A stretch of 64,000 nucleotides of DNA from Streptomyces sp. Z26 (GTDB lineage: Bacteria; Actinomycetota; Actinomycetes; Streptomycetales; Streptomycetaceae): positions 2,974,001 to 3,038,000 of the forward strand of contig NZ_RCHV01000002.1 of assembly GCF_003665095.1 (NCBI RefSeq), written 5' to 3'. The notes beneath the pieces are model-generated. The model was not told the origin of the DNA. It searched no databases and was given only the letters and a program-made list of their open reading frames with translations. How positions within the stretch are numbered: position 1 is the stretch's first letter; each line of letters starts with the position of its first letter. Made by a program: the position numbers and the translations under genes. Shown one piece after another: positions 17,301-26,567 of the stretch.

Positions 17301-18136
17301 GGCCCGTCGCAGCGGGGGCCGACGGGGACGCGGCGGCCGGGTTCGCGGCGGGCGGTACGGGCCGGGGCCGCGCCGCCGCGGTCACGGACCGGACGCTGTC
17401 GCTCGCCCGCGCCGAACTGACCCTGCTCCTGCGGAACCGCACCGCCCTCTTCCTCACCTTCGCGGTCCCCGGCCTCTTCACCGTGGCCGCCCGGGGCGCC
17501 GTCGCGGATCTGGACCTGTCGGGCACGGGGCTGTCCACCGGGACGGTGCTGGTGCCCGCGTCGTTCGGCTTCGTGCTGCTGCTCGCCGTGTACGCGACGC
17601 TGGTCCTCACCTACACCGCGCGCCGCGAGGAGCGGGTCCTCCAGCGGTTGCGCGCCGGGGAGCCGGGCGCCGCCGAGATCCTGCTCGGCGCCGCCCTGCC
17701 CGCGCTCGCCCTCGCGGTGGCGCAGACGGCGCTGCTGGCCGTGGCCGGGACGGCCGCGTTCCACCTGGCCGCGCCCGCCGCGCCCGTACTCCTCGCCGCC
17801 GGGCTGCTGTCCGGCCTGGCACTGACGGCGGTCGCCGCGGCCGTCACCTCGACGGTGACCCGCTCGGCGGAGTCGGCGCAGGTGACGGCGTTGCCGCTGG
17901 TGCTGGTGTCGTTCGTGGGCTCGGAGGTGTTCGTACCGCTCGACGGCTGGTCGGCCACCGCGCGCGAGGTGTGCGCGTGGCTGCCGATGAGCCCGGTCAT
18001 GGAGCTGCTGCGCGGCGGTTGGACGGGCGACCTCGGCGCGGGCGGCGCGGTACGGGCGCTGGCCGTGGCCTGGGCCTGGACGGCGCTGGCGGCGTGGACC
18101 GTACGGGCGGGCTTCCGGTGGGAGCCGCGGCGGTGA
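17297..18136 (+). CDS. ABC-2 type transporter permease
   Basis: A 279-residue membrane protein with about six helices: FLTFAVPGLFTVAARGAV, the stretch FVLLLAVYATLVLTY, and later Ala/Leu-rich segments. It carries a Ser/Thr cluster (TSTVTRSAESAQVTALPLVL) typical of ABC-2 permeases. The GTG at 17297 overlaps the ATPase stop. It forms an exporter with the upstream ATPase; the substrate is unknown. The 175-nt gap to the kinase gene is filled by GC repeats around CGGGCGGGCGTACG. Confidence 0.87.
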   Translation: MRPVAAGADGDAAAGFAAGGTGRGRAAAVTDRTLSLARAELTLLLRNRTALFLTFAVPGLFTVAARGAVADLDLSGTGLSTGTVLVPASFGFVLLLAVYATLVLTYTARREERVLQRLRAGEPGAAEILLGAALPALALAVAQTALLAVAGTAAFHLAAPAAPVLLAAGLLSGLALTAVAAAVTSTVTRSAESAQVTALPLVLVSFVGSEVFVPLDGWSATAREVCAWLPMSPVMELLRGGWTGDLGAGGAVRALAVAWAWTALAAWTVRAGFRWEPRR

Positions 18137-18311
18137 GGCGTACGGCGGGCGGACCCGTGGCGGGCGGGCGTACGGCCGTCGGACCTGGAGCGGGCGGGCG
18201 TACGACGCCGGGGCGCGGAGCGGGCGGGCGCGCCCCCGGCGGGCGTACGGTCGCCGCGCGGGGCGGTCGCGCGGCGGGGCGGGACGGACGGCACGGGAAG
18301 GGAGCGCGCGC

Positions 18312-19820
18312 ATGATCGACTGGGCGCAGGCGAAACAGCGGGGCTGGCAGGCGCGCAGCAGTCACGCGCAGGTCGAGAAGACCATCTGGTGGTCGCTGGG
18401 CGGACTGCCCTGGATCATGTACGTCGCGGGGACGCCGCAGCTGCTGCCGCGGATCGCCGCGGAGCCGCTGCCCCGGGTGCTGGCCTGGTCGCTCGTGGCG
18501 CTGACGGCGGTGACGTGCGCGGTCGGCGTACGCGCGCTGCGGCAGGCGCTGGAGTGCTACCTCGGCGCCGCGCCCTTCCCGCGCACCAGCGTCCTCGTGC
18601 TGACCGCGGGCACGACGGTGACGGTCGCGCTGCTCACGGCCCTCGTCGCCGTCGACGGGATCACCAACATGGGCGCGGTCGCCGCCATGTCGTTCGTCAC
18701 GGTGACGCCCCTCCTCGGACCGCTGGCGCTGCTGCTCCCGCCGCGCCGGGCCGTACTCGGCTCCGTGGCGCTCTCGGTGGTGCTGCTGGGCCTGTTCGGC
18801 GCGGTCGGCACACCCTGGAGGGCGCTGCTGGTGACCGCGGCGCTGCTGACGTTCAGCGGCGTCGTCGTCCTGAGCACGGCACGCATGTCCGGCTGGCACC
18901 TGACCGTGATGCGGGAACTGGACGAGGCCCGCGACGTGCAGGCCCGGCTCGCCGTCGCCGAGGAGCGCCTCCGCTTCGGCCGCGACCTGCACGACGTGAT
19001 GGGCCGCAACATGTCGGTGATCGCGCTCAAGAGCGAGCTGGCCGTACGCCTCGCGCGGCGCGGCGCCGACTCCGCCGCCGACCAGATGGTCGAGGTGCAG
19101 CGGATCGCGCGCGACTCGCAGCGCGAGATCCAGGACGTGGTGCGCGGCTACCGCGAGGCCGACCTCTTCACCGAACTCGCGGGCGCCCGCAGCATCCTGC
19201 GCGCGGCGGGCATCGACTGCCGTACGGAGGTGGGGCGTACGGGCGCCGGAGGCGTCGGCAGCGGCGGCCGCCGTACGGGCGTCGGGGCGCGGGACGGCGG
19301 CGTGGCCGGGGCGGAGGAGCTGCCCGCGCCGGTGCGTTCGGCGCTGGGCTGGGTCGTCCGCGAGGGCACGACGAACGTGCTCCGGCACGCGAACGCGTCC
19401 CACTGCGTGGTCCGGCTGCGGCTGACCGGGGAGGGGGCCGGTACGGCGGTGCTGACCATGGAGAACGACGGCGTCGGTGACGACCGTACGGGCGGGAGCG
19501 GTGCGGGCGGGGTCGGCGCGGGCGGTGCGGTGCCCGGCGGGTCCGGGCTGGCGGGGCTGCGCGAACGCCTCGCGGAGCTGGGCGGCACGCTGAGCACGGA
19601 GCGGGTGGGTGACGGTAACGCCTACCGGCTGACGGCGTGCGTACCGCTGGCGGGGCCGGGCGGTGCGGTGGGTACGGCGGACGGTGCGGCGGTCGCGGGC
19701 GGTGCGGTCGGAACGGGCAGGGGTACGGCGCCGGGGGACGACGCCTCGTACGACAGCGGCGGCCACGACGGAGGAACGAGCGGCGGCGGCCGACCGTTCC
19801 AGCGAGGAGAGGCACGATGA
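18312..19820 (+). CDS. Membrane sensor histidine kinase (DesK/NarL-partner type)
   Basis: A 502-residue kinase. The N-terminal half has five or six membrane helices and no large extracytoplasmic domain. The dimerisation/phosphoacceptor box RFGRDLHDVMGRNMSVIALK carries His227. A HATPase domain follows, with LGWVVREGTTNVLRHANASH (N box) and GGSGLAGLRERLAELGG (G box). Low-complexity Gly/Thr inserts lie between and after the ATPase motifs. It ends with ATGA overlap into the response regulator gene. The upstream ABC exporter is the likely target or co-sensor, as in BceAB- and DesKR-like modules. Confidence 0.92.
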   Translation: MIDWAQAKQRGWQARSSHAQVEKTIWWSLGGLPWIMYVAGTPQLLPRIAAEPLPRVLAWSLVALTAVTCAVGVRALRQALECYLGAAPFPRTSVLVLTAGTTVTVALLTALVAVDGITNMGAVAAMSFVTVTPLLGPLALLLPPRRAVLGSVALSVVLLGLFGAVGTPWRALLVTAALLTFSGVVVLSTARMSGWHLTVMRELDEARDVQARLAVAEERLRFGRDLHDVMGRNMSVIALKSELAVRLARRGADSAADQMVEVQRIARDSQREIQDVVRGYREADLFTELAGARSILRAAGIDCRTEVGRTGAGGVGSGGRRTGVGARDGGVAGAEELPAPVRSALGWVVREGTTNVLRHANASHCVVRLRLTGEGAGTAVLTMENDGVGDDRTGGSGAGGVGAGGAVPGGSGLAGLRERLAELGGTLSTERVGDGNAYRLTACVPLAGPGGAVGTADGAAVAGGAVGTGRGTAPGDDASYDSGGHDGGTSGGGRPFQRGEAR

Positions 19821-20506
19821 CGCAGCACCACGGGAGCGGACACACGGAGCCGGCCACGGCCGACGGGCACGGCGCGGCGGGCGACGGCACCCCGGCGCCC
19901 CCCATCCGCGTGCTGCTCGCCGACGACGAGCACCTGATCCGGGGCGCGCTCGCCGCCCTGCTGGCCCTGGAGGACGACCTCGCCGTCGTCACCGAGGCCG
20001 CCTCCGGCCCGGAGGCGTTGGCCATGGCGCGGGCGCACGAGCCGGACGTCGCGGTCCTCGACCTCCAGATGCCGGGCGCCGACGGGGTGGCCGTCGCGAC
20101 CGCGCTCCGCGGCGAACTGCCGGGCTGCGCCGTCATGATCGTCACCGGCCACGGCCGCCCCGGCCACCTCAAGCGCGCGCTGGAGGCGGGCGTGCGGGGC
20201 TTCGTACCGAAGACGGCGTCCGCGCAGCGCCTGGCGGAGATCATCCGTACGGTGCACGCGGGCGGCCGCCACATCGACCCGGAACTCGCCGCCGACGCCA
20301 TCAGCTCCGGCGACTCGCCGCTCACCGCCCGCGAGGCGGAACTGCTCGAACTGGCCGCGGACGGCGCCCCGGTGGCGGAGATCGCGGAACGGGCGTCGCT
20401 CGCCCCGGGGACCGTACGGAACTACCTCTCCTCCGCCGCCGCGAAGCTCAACGCGGAGAACCGGCACGCCGCCGTACGGCTGGCCCGCGAACGCGGCTGG
20501 CTGTGA
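19817..20506 (+). CDS. Response regulator, NarL/LuxR (DesR-like) family
   Basis: A 229-residue regulator. The receiver domain (about 30-150) has the acidic pair in LLADDEHL, phosphoacceptor Asp82 (DVAVLDLQMPG) and Lys132 (GFVPKTAS). The C-terminal LuxR-type helix-turn-helix is LTAREAELLELAADGAPVAE followed by LAPGTVRNYLSSAAAKL. The ATG overlaps the kinase stop and has GAGGAGAGG upstream, so the frame upstream of 19817 is not used. It is the partner of the preceding kinase. Confidence 0.94.
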   Translation: MTQHHGSGHTEPATADGHGAAGDGTPAPPIRVLLADDEHLIRGALAALLALEDDLAVVTEAASGPEALAMARAHEPDVAVLDLQMPGADGVAVATALRGELPGCAVMIVTGHGRPGHLKRALEAGVRGFVPKTASAQRLAEIIRTVHAGGRHIDPELAADAISSGDSPLTAREAELLELAADGAPVAEIAERASLAPGTVRNYLSSAAAKLNAENRHAAVRLARERGWL

Positions 20507-20570
20507 GGGCGGGGCCGGCGGGCGTGACGTCCGGGGCGGCGGCCACGGGCACGCCCGTTAGGCTGCTCCC

Positions 20571-21911
20571 GTGAAGGTCCTCGTCATCGGCGGCGGCGCC
20601 CGCGAACACGCCCTGTGCCGCTCCCTCTCCCTCGACCCCGACGTCACCGCGCTCCACTGCGCCCCCGGCAACGCCGGGATCGCGGAGGTCGCGACGCTCC
20701 ACCAGGTCGACGTGCTGGACGGGGACGCCGTCGCCGCGCTGGCCGCCGAGGTCGGCGCCGGACTCGTGGTCGTCGGCCCCGAGGCACCGCTGGTCGCCGG
20801 GGTGGCGGACACCGTACGCGCGCACGGCGTCGCCGTCTTCGGGCCGTCCGCGGAGGCGGCGCGGCTGGAAGGCTCCAAGGCGTTCGCCAAGGAGGTCATG
20901 GCCGCCGCCGGTGTGCCCACGGCCCGTTCCTACGTCTGCGTGGACGACGCCGAGGTCGACGCCGCCCTCGACGCCTTCGGCCCCCCGTACGTGGTGAAGG
21001 ACGACGGCCTCGCCGCGGGCAAGGGCGTCGTCGTGACCGACGACGTCGAGGCGGCCCGCGCGCACGCGCGGCAGTGCGCGAGCGTGGTGATCGAGGAGTT
21101 CCTCGACGGGCCGGAGGTGTCGCTGTTCGCGGTGACCGACGGCGAGCACGTCGTACCGCTCCAGCCCGCCCAGGACTTCAAGCGCGCCCACGACGGCGAC
21201 GAGGGGCCGAACACCGGCGGCATGGGCGCGTACTCGCCGCTGCCCTGGGCCGACCCCAAGCTGGTCGACGAGATCGAGCAGACGGTCCTCCAGCCGACGG
21301 TCGACGAACTGCGGCGCCGTGGCACCCCGTTCTCCGGCCTGCTGTACGCGGGGCTGGCGATCACGTCGCGCGGGGTGCGGGTGATCGAGTTCAACGCGCG
21401 CTTCGGCGACCCGGAGACCCAGGCCGTACTGGCGCGGCTGCGCACCCCCCTCGGCGGCCTGCTGCACGCGTCGGCCACCGGCACGCTGGCCGGATTCCCA
21501 CCCCTGCGGTGGCACGACGGCGCCGCGGTGACGGTGGTCGTCGCCGCGCACGCCTACCCCGGAACGCCCCGTACCGGCGACCCCGTCGAGGGGTTGGACG
21601 AGGTGCTGGCGGAGGACGGGCCGAAGGCGTACGTCCTGCACGCGGGCACGCGGCGGGACGCGGACGGCCGTACGGTCAGCGCGGGCGGGCGCGTGCTGTC
21701 GGTGACCGCGACCGGCGCCGACCTGGCGAAGGCGCGGGCGCGGGCGTACGCGGCGGTGGCGCGCGTACGGCTGGACGGGTCGCACCACCGGACGGACATC
21801 GCGGAGTGGGCGGCGGCCGACGCGGCGGAACGGGCCGCGGCGGAGCCGGACTCCGGCACGGGCGGTCCGGCGGGGACGGGCCCCGGGGTGGGGACCGCGC
21901 CGCTGCGGTGA
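20571..21911 (+). CDS. purD: Phosphoribosylamine-glycine ligase (GARS)
   Basis: Second step of purine synthesis: phosphoribosylamine plus glycine plus ATP gives GAR. The 446-residue protein has the ATP-grasp layout: an N-terminal Rossmann part ([15 protein letters not shown]), the signature [13 protein letters not shown], and [11 protein letters not shown] in the metal site. The tail after residue 425 ([16 protein letters not shown]) is a low-complexity extension. The GTG has no Shine-Dalgarno sequence, but TTAGGCT ends 6 nt upstream, so a leaderless transcript is likely. It does not overlap the response regulator gene and appears to be a separate unit. Confidence 0.96.
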   Translation: MKVLVIGGGAREHALCRSLSLDPDVTALHCAPGNAGIAEVATLHQVDVLDGDAVAALAAEVGAGLVVVGPEAPLVAGVADTVRAHGVAVFGPSAEAARLEGSKAFAKEVMAAAGVPTARSYVCVDDAEVDAALDAFGPPYVVKDDGLAAGKGVVVTDDVEAARAHARQCASVVIEEFLDGPEVSLFAVTDGEHVVPLQPAQDFKRAHDGDEGPNTGGMGAYSPLPWADPKLVDEIEQTVLQPTVDELRRRGTPFSGLLYAGLAITSRGVRVIEFNARFGDPETQAVLARLRTPLGGLLHASATGTLAGFPPLRWHDGAAVTVVVAAHAYPGTPRTGDPVEGLDEVLAEDGPKAYVLHAGTRRDADGRTVSAGGRVLSVTATGADLAKARARAYAAVARVRLDGSHHRTDIAEWAAADAAERAAAEPDSGTGGPAGTGPGVGTAPLR

Positions 21912-22326
21912 CGGGCGGCGCGCGTACGCGGGCGTACGGGCGGGCCCGTCGGTACGGCGGGGCGCGGGCGTACGGGCGGGCCGCGCGTGGGGCGGTCGCC
22001 CTAACAGGTACGGGGTTCAGTCGGCACGGTTTTCGGTCAGGCACGCGGGGTGGACATACCCCCGCACAAGGGGCACTCGCACCAACCCCCTCTGACGCAA
22101 CATCTCTCCCCAAAGCCATTCCATCGAGTGACGGCTGACGGACCGGCTGACTGCCGTGCGAGGCCCAACTATGGTTCCCCGCAAGCCTTGAGCAGCCGAT
22201 CCGGCCCGTCAACCGACTGGCCCTCCGCACATTGCGCTGTCGGTCCGTGATGCCACAGTGGGGAACGTCGCGGTAATCGACAGACCGTTCCCATGTCTCC
22301 CACGTCGCTCCGGGGGTGAGCAGTTC
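21912..22326. other. Intergenic region after purD
   Basis: Of these 415 nt the first 110 are GC-rich with repeated CGTACGGGCGG-type units. The remainder (22010-22320) is AT-richer and more likely regulatory. It contains an inverted repeat GGGAACG/CGTTCCC (22261-22292, 18-nt spacer) just upstream of the next gene. I see no convincing small gene. Confidence 0.4.
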
Positions 22327-24471
22327 GTGCCAGGGCAGCAGGAGAACACCCCCACGGCGCGCGGCCACGCGCTCGCCGTGCTGCGCGTCCGCGGCACGGT
22401 GCTCGGCATCGCGCTGCTGCCGGCCGCGTTCGCCGTCATCCTTCTCGCGGGCGGCTCCACCGGGCAGTTGGGCGGCGCGTGGGACGGGCTCCGCTGGGCG
22501 GTCTGCGCCGTCGCGGTGGTGACGCTCGCGGTCGCCGCCGGTGTCGCCACCGTCATCGCGCGGGCCCGGCCCGCGGTCACGCCCACGGTGCCGGTCGCGC
22601 AGTCGGCGGCGCCCGAGCTGTACGCGCTGGTGCGCGACCTCGCGCGGCGCCTCGACGTGCCCGCGCCGTCGGCGATCGCGCTGACACCGGACTGCGACAG
22701 CTGGCTGGAGGACCGTACGCACCGGGCGCACGCCGGGGCGGACGGGCGCGGCGGCGTGAGCCGGAGCGGTACGGACACGGACGCCGGTGGCACGGGCCCC
22801 GGCGGCACCGGCCCCGGCGGTCGGCTGGCCGACCGCGTGCGCCGACGCGTACGCCGTGGGGCGGCCGAGCCCGAGGCGCCCGTACTGGTCATCGGCTCAC
22901 CGTTCCTGTGGTGGATGCGGGTCGCGGAACTGCGCGCGCTGCTGGCCCCCGTGGTCGCGGGCACGGGACCCTCCGCGCACCCCGACATAGCGGCGGCCCG
23001 GCGCTGCGTCCGCAGCCTCGACGCCGCGGTGGCCGCCGCCGACCACGCGCGCGCGACGGCCGGCCGACCGGACGGCGGACCGGGCACGGTGCGCGGCGCG
23101 GTGCTCCGGTTCGCGGGCTGGATCGCGCGGCAGATGCTCCGTTCCTGCGGACCGCACACGGCCGAGATGGAACGGGGCGTGGCCGCCGCCGCGGCGGACC
23201 GCGCGAAGAGCACCGACAGGAGACTGCGGACGACCGCGCAGGAGCAGGTCGGGCTCGCGTACGCGGGCTGGGACCGGCTGTTGACCCGGGTGGCGCTGCC
23301 CGCCTGGCGCACCGGCCGCTGGCCCTCGCGGCTGGACGCCGGTGTGGTCTCGGCGCTGACCGAGCTGTCCCGGCGCGACCGCCTCGCCGAGGACTTCTCG
23401 GCCCGCCTGGGCGAGCGTCCCGCGTGTGACCTGCTGGAGGAGCCCGGCAGCATGGACGAGTCGATCTCGCTCCTCGCCGCGCGGCTGTTCCACGGGGAGC
23501 CACGGAGCCACGGCGCGGAGGGGGGCGGCTGGGCGCCGGTGGACTGGGCGCAGTATCCGGAGGAGGTCGTCGACCGCGTGTGGCGGACCGAGGCGTCCCG
23601 GCTGTTCGACGCCCTGGACGCCTACGAGGCGTCCGACGCGGACGACGCCACCGGCAGCACGGCTGGCACGGGCAGCACGGGCAACACGGGCAACACGGGC
23701 CTCGGCGCCACCACGGGGGCCGACAGTTCCGACGGTCCCGGGGGCAGCACCGGCATCGGCGCCGTGAGCACCACGGGCACCAATGGCGGTTCCCGCGCGT
23801 CGGGTTCCCCGCGTGCGGACGGCGCGTACGCCCCGGGCGGGCGGATACGCGGCGCGGAAGCGCCCCCGTACGGCGCGACGCTCGCCCGGGTCATGGACCG
23901 GCTCACGCGCCCCGGCGCGGACGGCTGCGGGGACGCGGGCGGCCCCGGCACGCACGGACCGGACGGCGTCGGCGGTGCGGGGGACGGCGCGTTCACCCCG
24001 GACGGCACGGACGAGCCGGACGACTCGTACGAGCCGGACGACTCGTACGACGACGGCGACACCGGCCTCGGCGGCCCCGGCGAGGCGCTCGCCGCGCGGG
24101 TCGGCGCGGCGGCCGCGCGCGAGGAGCTGGCGCGCGGCGCGGTGCCGGGCGCGGGAAGCGCGGCCGACCCGGCGCAGCCCCTCGACGGCCTGCCGCAGCC
24201 CATGGGTCTCCCGCTCCAACCGCCACGCAGCGGCCGCGAGTTGCTCGTCGAGCACGTCACCGCGGCGGTGTGCTGCGCCGCCGTCGACAACGCCGGCGCG
24301 GCTCCCGGCCTGGACTGGCTGGACGGGCCCGTGCTGCTCGTCGGCGACGAGCGGGCGGCGGATCTCACCCGGCCGGTTCTCGCCCTCGTCGAGGACGGCG
24401 ATCCGCGCCCCCTGCGGGGCTGGCTCGCCAGCGCGGGCGTGCGACCCGACAAGCCCGTACGCCTGGTCTGA
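22327..24471 (+). CDS. Large membrane-anchored protein, possibly derived from an M48-type peptidase
   Basis: A 714-residue protein with two N-terminal membrane helices (VLGIALLPAAFAVILLAGG; LRWAVCAVAVVTLAVAAGV). A cytosolic region follows that resembles the layout of M48 peptidases (WWMRVAELRALLAPVVAGTG), but without the HExxH zinc motif. Two low-complexity regions rich in Gly/Thr/Asp break the protein (residues about 140-170 and 440-600). The end (QPPRSGRELLVEHVTAAVCC) looks conserved. I chose the GTG at 22327; the frame opens at 22258. The function is unknown and the peptidase link is inference. Confidence 0.75.
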   Translation: MPGQQENTPTARGHALAVLRVRGTVLGIALLPAAFAVILLAGGSTGQLGGAWDGLRWAVCAVAVVTLAVAAGVATVIARARPAVTPTVPVAQSAAPELYALVRDLARRLDVPAPSAIALTPDCDSWLEDRTHRAHAGADGRGGVSRSGTDTDAGGTGPGGTGPGGRLADRVRRRVRRGAAEPEAPVLVIGSPFLWWMRVAELRALLAPVVAGTGPSAHPDIAAARRCVRSLDAAVAAADHARATAGRPDGGPGTVRGAVLRFAGWIARQMLRSCGPHTAEMERGVAAAAADRAKSTDRRLRTTAQEQVGLAYAGWDRLLTRVALPAWRTGRWPSRLDAGVVSALTELSRRDRLAEDFSARLGERPACDLLEEPGSMDESISLLAARLFHGEPRSHGAEGGGWAPVDWAQYPEEVVDRVWRTEASRLFDALDAYEASDADDATGSTAGTGSTGNTGNTGLGATTGADSSDGPGGSTGIGAVSTTGTNGGSRASGSPRADGAYAPGGRIRGAEAPPYGATLARVMDRLTRPGADGCGDAGGPGTHGPDGVGGAGDGAFTPDGTDEPDDSYEPDDSYDDGDTGLGGPGEALAARVGAAAAREELARGAVPGAGSAADPAQPLDGLPQPMGLPLQPPRSGRELLVEHVTAAVCCAAVDNAGAAPGLDWLDGPVLLVGDERAADLTRPVLALVEDGDPRPLRGWLASAGVRPDKPVRLV

Positions 24472-24768
24472 CCGCCCGCGCGCACCGGCCCGCGCGGCGG
24501 CCGTACGGACCGTTCCCGGCCAGCTCGGACGGCTCCCGGCCGCGCCCCGTACGCGCCCGTACGCGTGCGCCGTCCCCCTTCCCCGGCCCGGCGCGGGGCA
24601 CCCCGGCGGCGCCGGGCCGATGCCGTACGCGCCCAACTGCCGTACGCGCGAGGGCCACTCGGCACAGGGCGGGCACTCCAGCCATTTTCGCGACGAACGG
24701 TGACGGACCGCTCGCTTTATGTGATGTGCTGGTTCCGTGAACACGGGGGATCCGGAGGGGAGCTGGAC

Positions 24769-26367
24769 GTGGGGACGCAGCAGAGCGGCCGTTGGGAGTC
24801 CGGCGCACTCGCGCACGCCGTCACCGATCCGTTCGGGCAGGGCCCGGTGCCCTGGCTGCGCGGCAGCGAGCACTACTTCGAGGACGGCCGCGTCGTCCCC
24901 TGGTACGTCGACCTGGCCTCCGGCCACCCCGTCGCCACCGGCCACGCCGCTCCCCCGGGGACCACTTCGGGCGGCACGCACCTCCGAGGCCTCGACGGCG
25001 CCCCCGCACCCGGCCCGCGCGAGGCGCACGCCCCCGACGGCGCGCGCCTCGTCCCGGCCCAGCGCGCCGTACGCGGCGGCCCCCGCACCTCCGACGACGT
25101 GCACTGCCAGATCAAGGGCTTCGCGTCCGCCGACGGCGGGGTCCTGCCGGGCGGCTCCATCGACTTCCGGGTGACGGTGAACCCGCCCCAGCCGTTCAGC
25201 GTCGACGTGTACCGCATCGGCCACTACGGCGGCGAGGGCGCCACCAAGATCACCACCAGCCCGCGCCTCTCCGGCATCGTGCAACCGGAGCCGCTGGCCG
25301 CCGAACGCACCGTCTCCTGCCACCACTGGTGGCTGTCGTGGCGGCTCCAGATCCCGGACTACTGGTCGACGGGCGCGCACGTCGCGGTGCTGACGACGGC
25401 GGACGGACACCGTTCCCACGTACCGTTCACCGTTCGCGACCGCGATCCGGCCGATCTGCTCCTGCTGCTGCCGGACATCACCTGGCAGGCATACAACCTC
25501 TTCCCGGAGGACGGCCGTACGGGCGCCAGCCTCTACCACGCGTGGGACGGCGAGGGCCGCCTCCTCGGCGAGGAGGACGCCGCCGTCACCGTCTCGTTCG
25601 ACCGCCCGTACGCGGGCGCGGGACTCCCGTTGCACGTCGGGCACGCGTACGACTTCATCCGCTGGGCCGAGCGCTACGGCTACGACCTCGCGTACGCCGA
25701 CACCCGCGACCTGCACGCCGGTCGCGTCGACCCCTCCCGCTACCGCGGTCTGGTCTTCCCCGGGCACGACGAGTACTGGTCGGCGTCGATGCGCACGGCC
25801 GTGGAGAAGGCGCGGGACGGCGGTACGGCGCTGGTGTTCCTCTCCGCGAACACCATGTACTGGCAGGTGGAGTTGGGCCCACTGGCCAACGGCGCCCCCG
25901 ACCGCCTGCTCAGCTGCCGCAAGCGGCGCGGCGGCGGCCGGTCGGCGCTCTGGCGCGACCAGGGCGAGCCGGAGCAGCAGTTGCTGGGCATCCAGTACAC
26001 GGGCCAGGTGCCGGAGCCGCACCCGCTCGTCGTGCGGAACGCGGACCACTGGCTGTGGGACGCGACCGGCGCGGCCGAGGGCGACGAGCTGCCGGGGCTG
26101 GTGGCGGGCGAGGCGGACCGGTACTTCCCGCGTACGCCGTTGCCGCCGCACACGGATCGCATCCTGCTCGCCCACTCCCCGTACCGCACCCACGCGGGCA
26201 CCCGGCGACACCAGGAGACGTCGCTGTACCGCGCGGCGAGCGGCGCCCTCGTCTTCGCCTCCGGCACCTTCGCCTGGTCGCCGGCGCTGGACCGGCCGGG
26301 GCACACGGACGCCCGGGTGCAGCGGGCCACGGCGAACCTGCTGGACCGCATCTGCAAACGTGACTGA
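24769..26367 (+). CDS. N,N-dimethylformamidase beta-subunit-like protein
   Basis: A 532-residue protein. From residue about 100 it matches the N,N-dimethylformamidase large-subunit-like family: VDVYRIGHYGGEGATKI, LLPDITWQAYNLFPEDGRTG, GLVFPGHDEYWSASMR and HQETSLYRAASGALVFASG. The last third has a glutamine-amidotransferase-like flavour. No small subunit gene is adjacent, so dimethylformamide is unlikely to be the substrate and the role is unknown. No signal peptide is visible. I chose the GTG at 24769 because GGAGGGGAG precedes it; the frame extends back to 24565. It stands alone between the large membrane protein gene and purC. Confidence 0.82.
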   Translation: MGTQQSGRWESGALAHAVTDPFGQGPVPWLRGSEHYFEDGRVVPWYVDLASGHPVATGHAAPPGTTSGGTHLRGLDGAPAPGPREAHAPDGARLVPAQRAVRGGPRTSDDVHCQIKGFASADGGVLPGGSIDFRVTVNPPQPFSVDVYRIGHYGGEGATKITTSPRLSGIVQPEPLAAERTVSCHHWWLSWRLQIPDYWSTGAHVAVLTTADGHRSHVPFTVRDRDPADLLLLLPDITWQAYNLFPEDGRTGASLYHAWDGEGRLLGEEDAAVTVSFDRPYAGAGLPLHVGHAYDFIRWAERYGYDLAYADTRDLHAGRVDPSRYRGLVFPGHDEYWSASMRTAVEKARDGGTALVFLSANTMYWQVELGPLANGAPDRLLSCRKRRGGGRSALWRDQGEPEQQLLGIQYTGQVPEPHPLVVRNADHWLWDATGAAEGDELPGLVAGEADRYFPRTPLPPHTDRILLAHSPYRTHAGTRRHQETSLYRAASGALVFASGTFAWSPALDRPGHTDARVQRATANLLDRICKRD

Positions 26368-26567
26368 GCGGGCGGTGGGCCCCCACGGGCACGTCACAGG
26401 CGTGCGCGGGGCGCGTACGGACCGTACGGCGGCCGCTCCGCGCACCCTGGCGCGCTCGCCCCGTACGCATCAAGGACAATGCAGGTGTCCGCGTGCAGGA
26501 GTCCGCGGCAGGGCCGCCGGGCGGACGTCCGCGCGCGGGGCCCGCGTGCAGCCGATGGGAGAGCGCC

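Noticed and set aside
18137-18311. Repeat tract between the ABC permease and the kinase gene as a small gene
   Set aside because: The open frames there only reflect CGGGCGGGCGTACG-type repeats and have no ribosome binding site.
22897-26445. A 1,182-codon open frame on the minus strand
   Set aside because: It is antisense to two well-supported plus-strand genes and has a composition typical of GC-rich shadow frames (Arg/Gly/Ala-rich, no domains).
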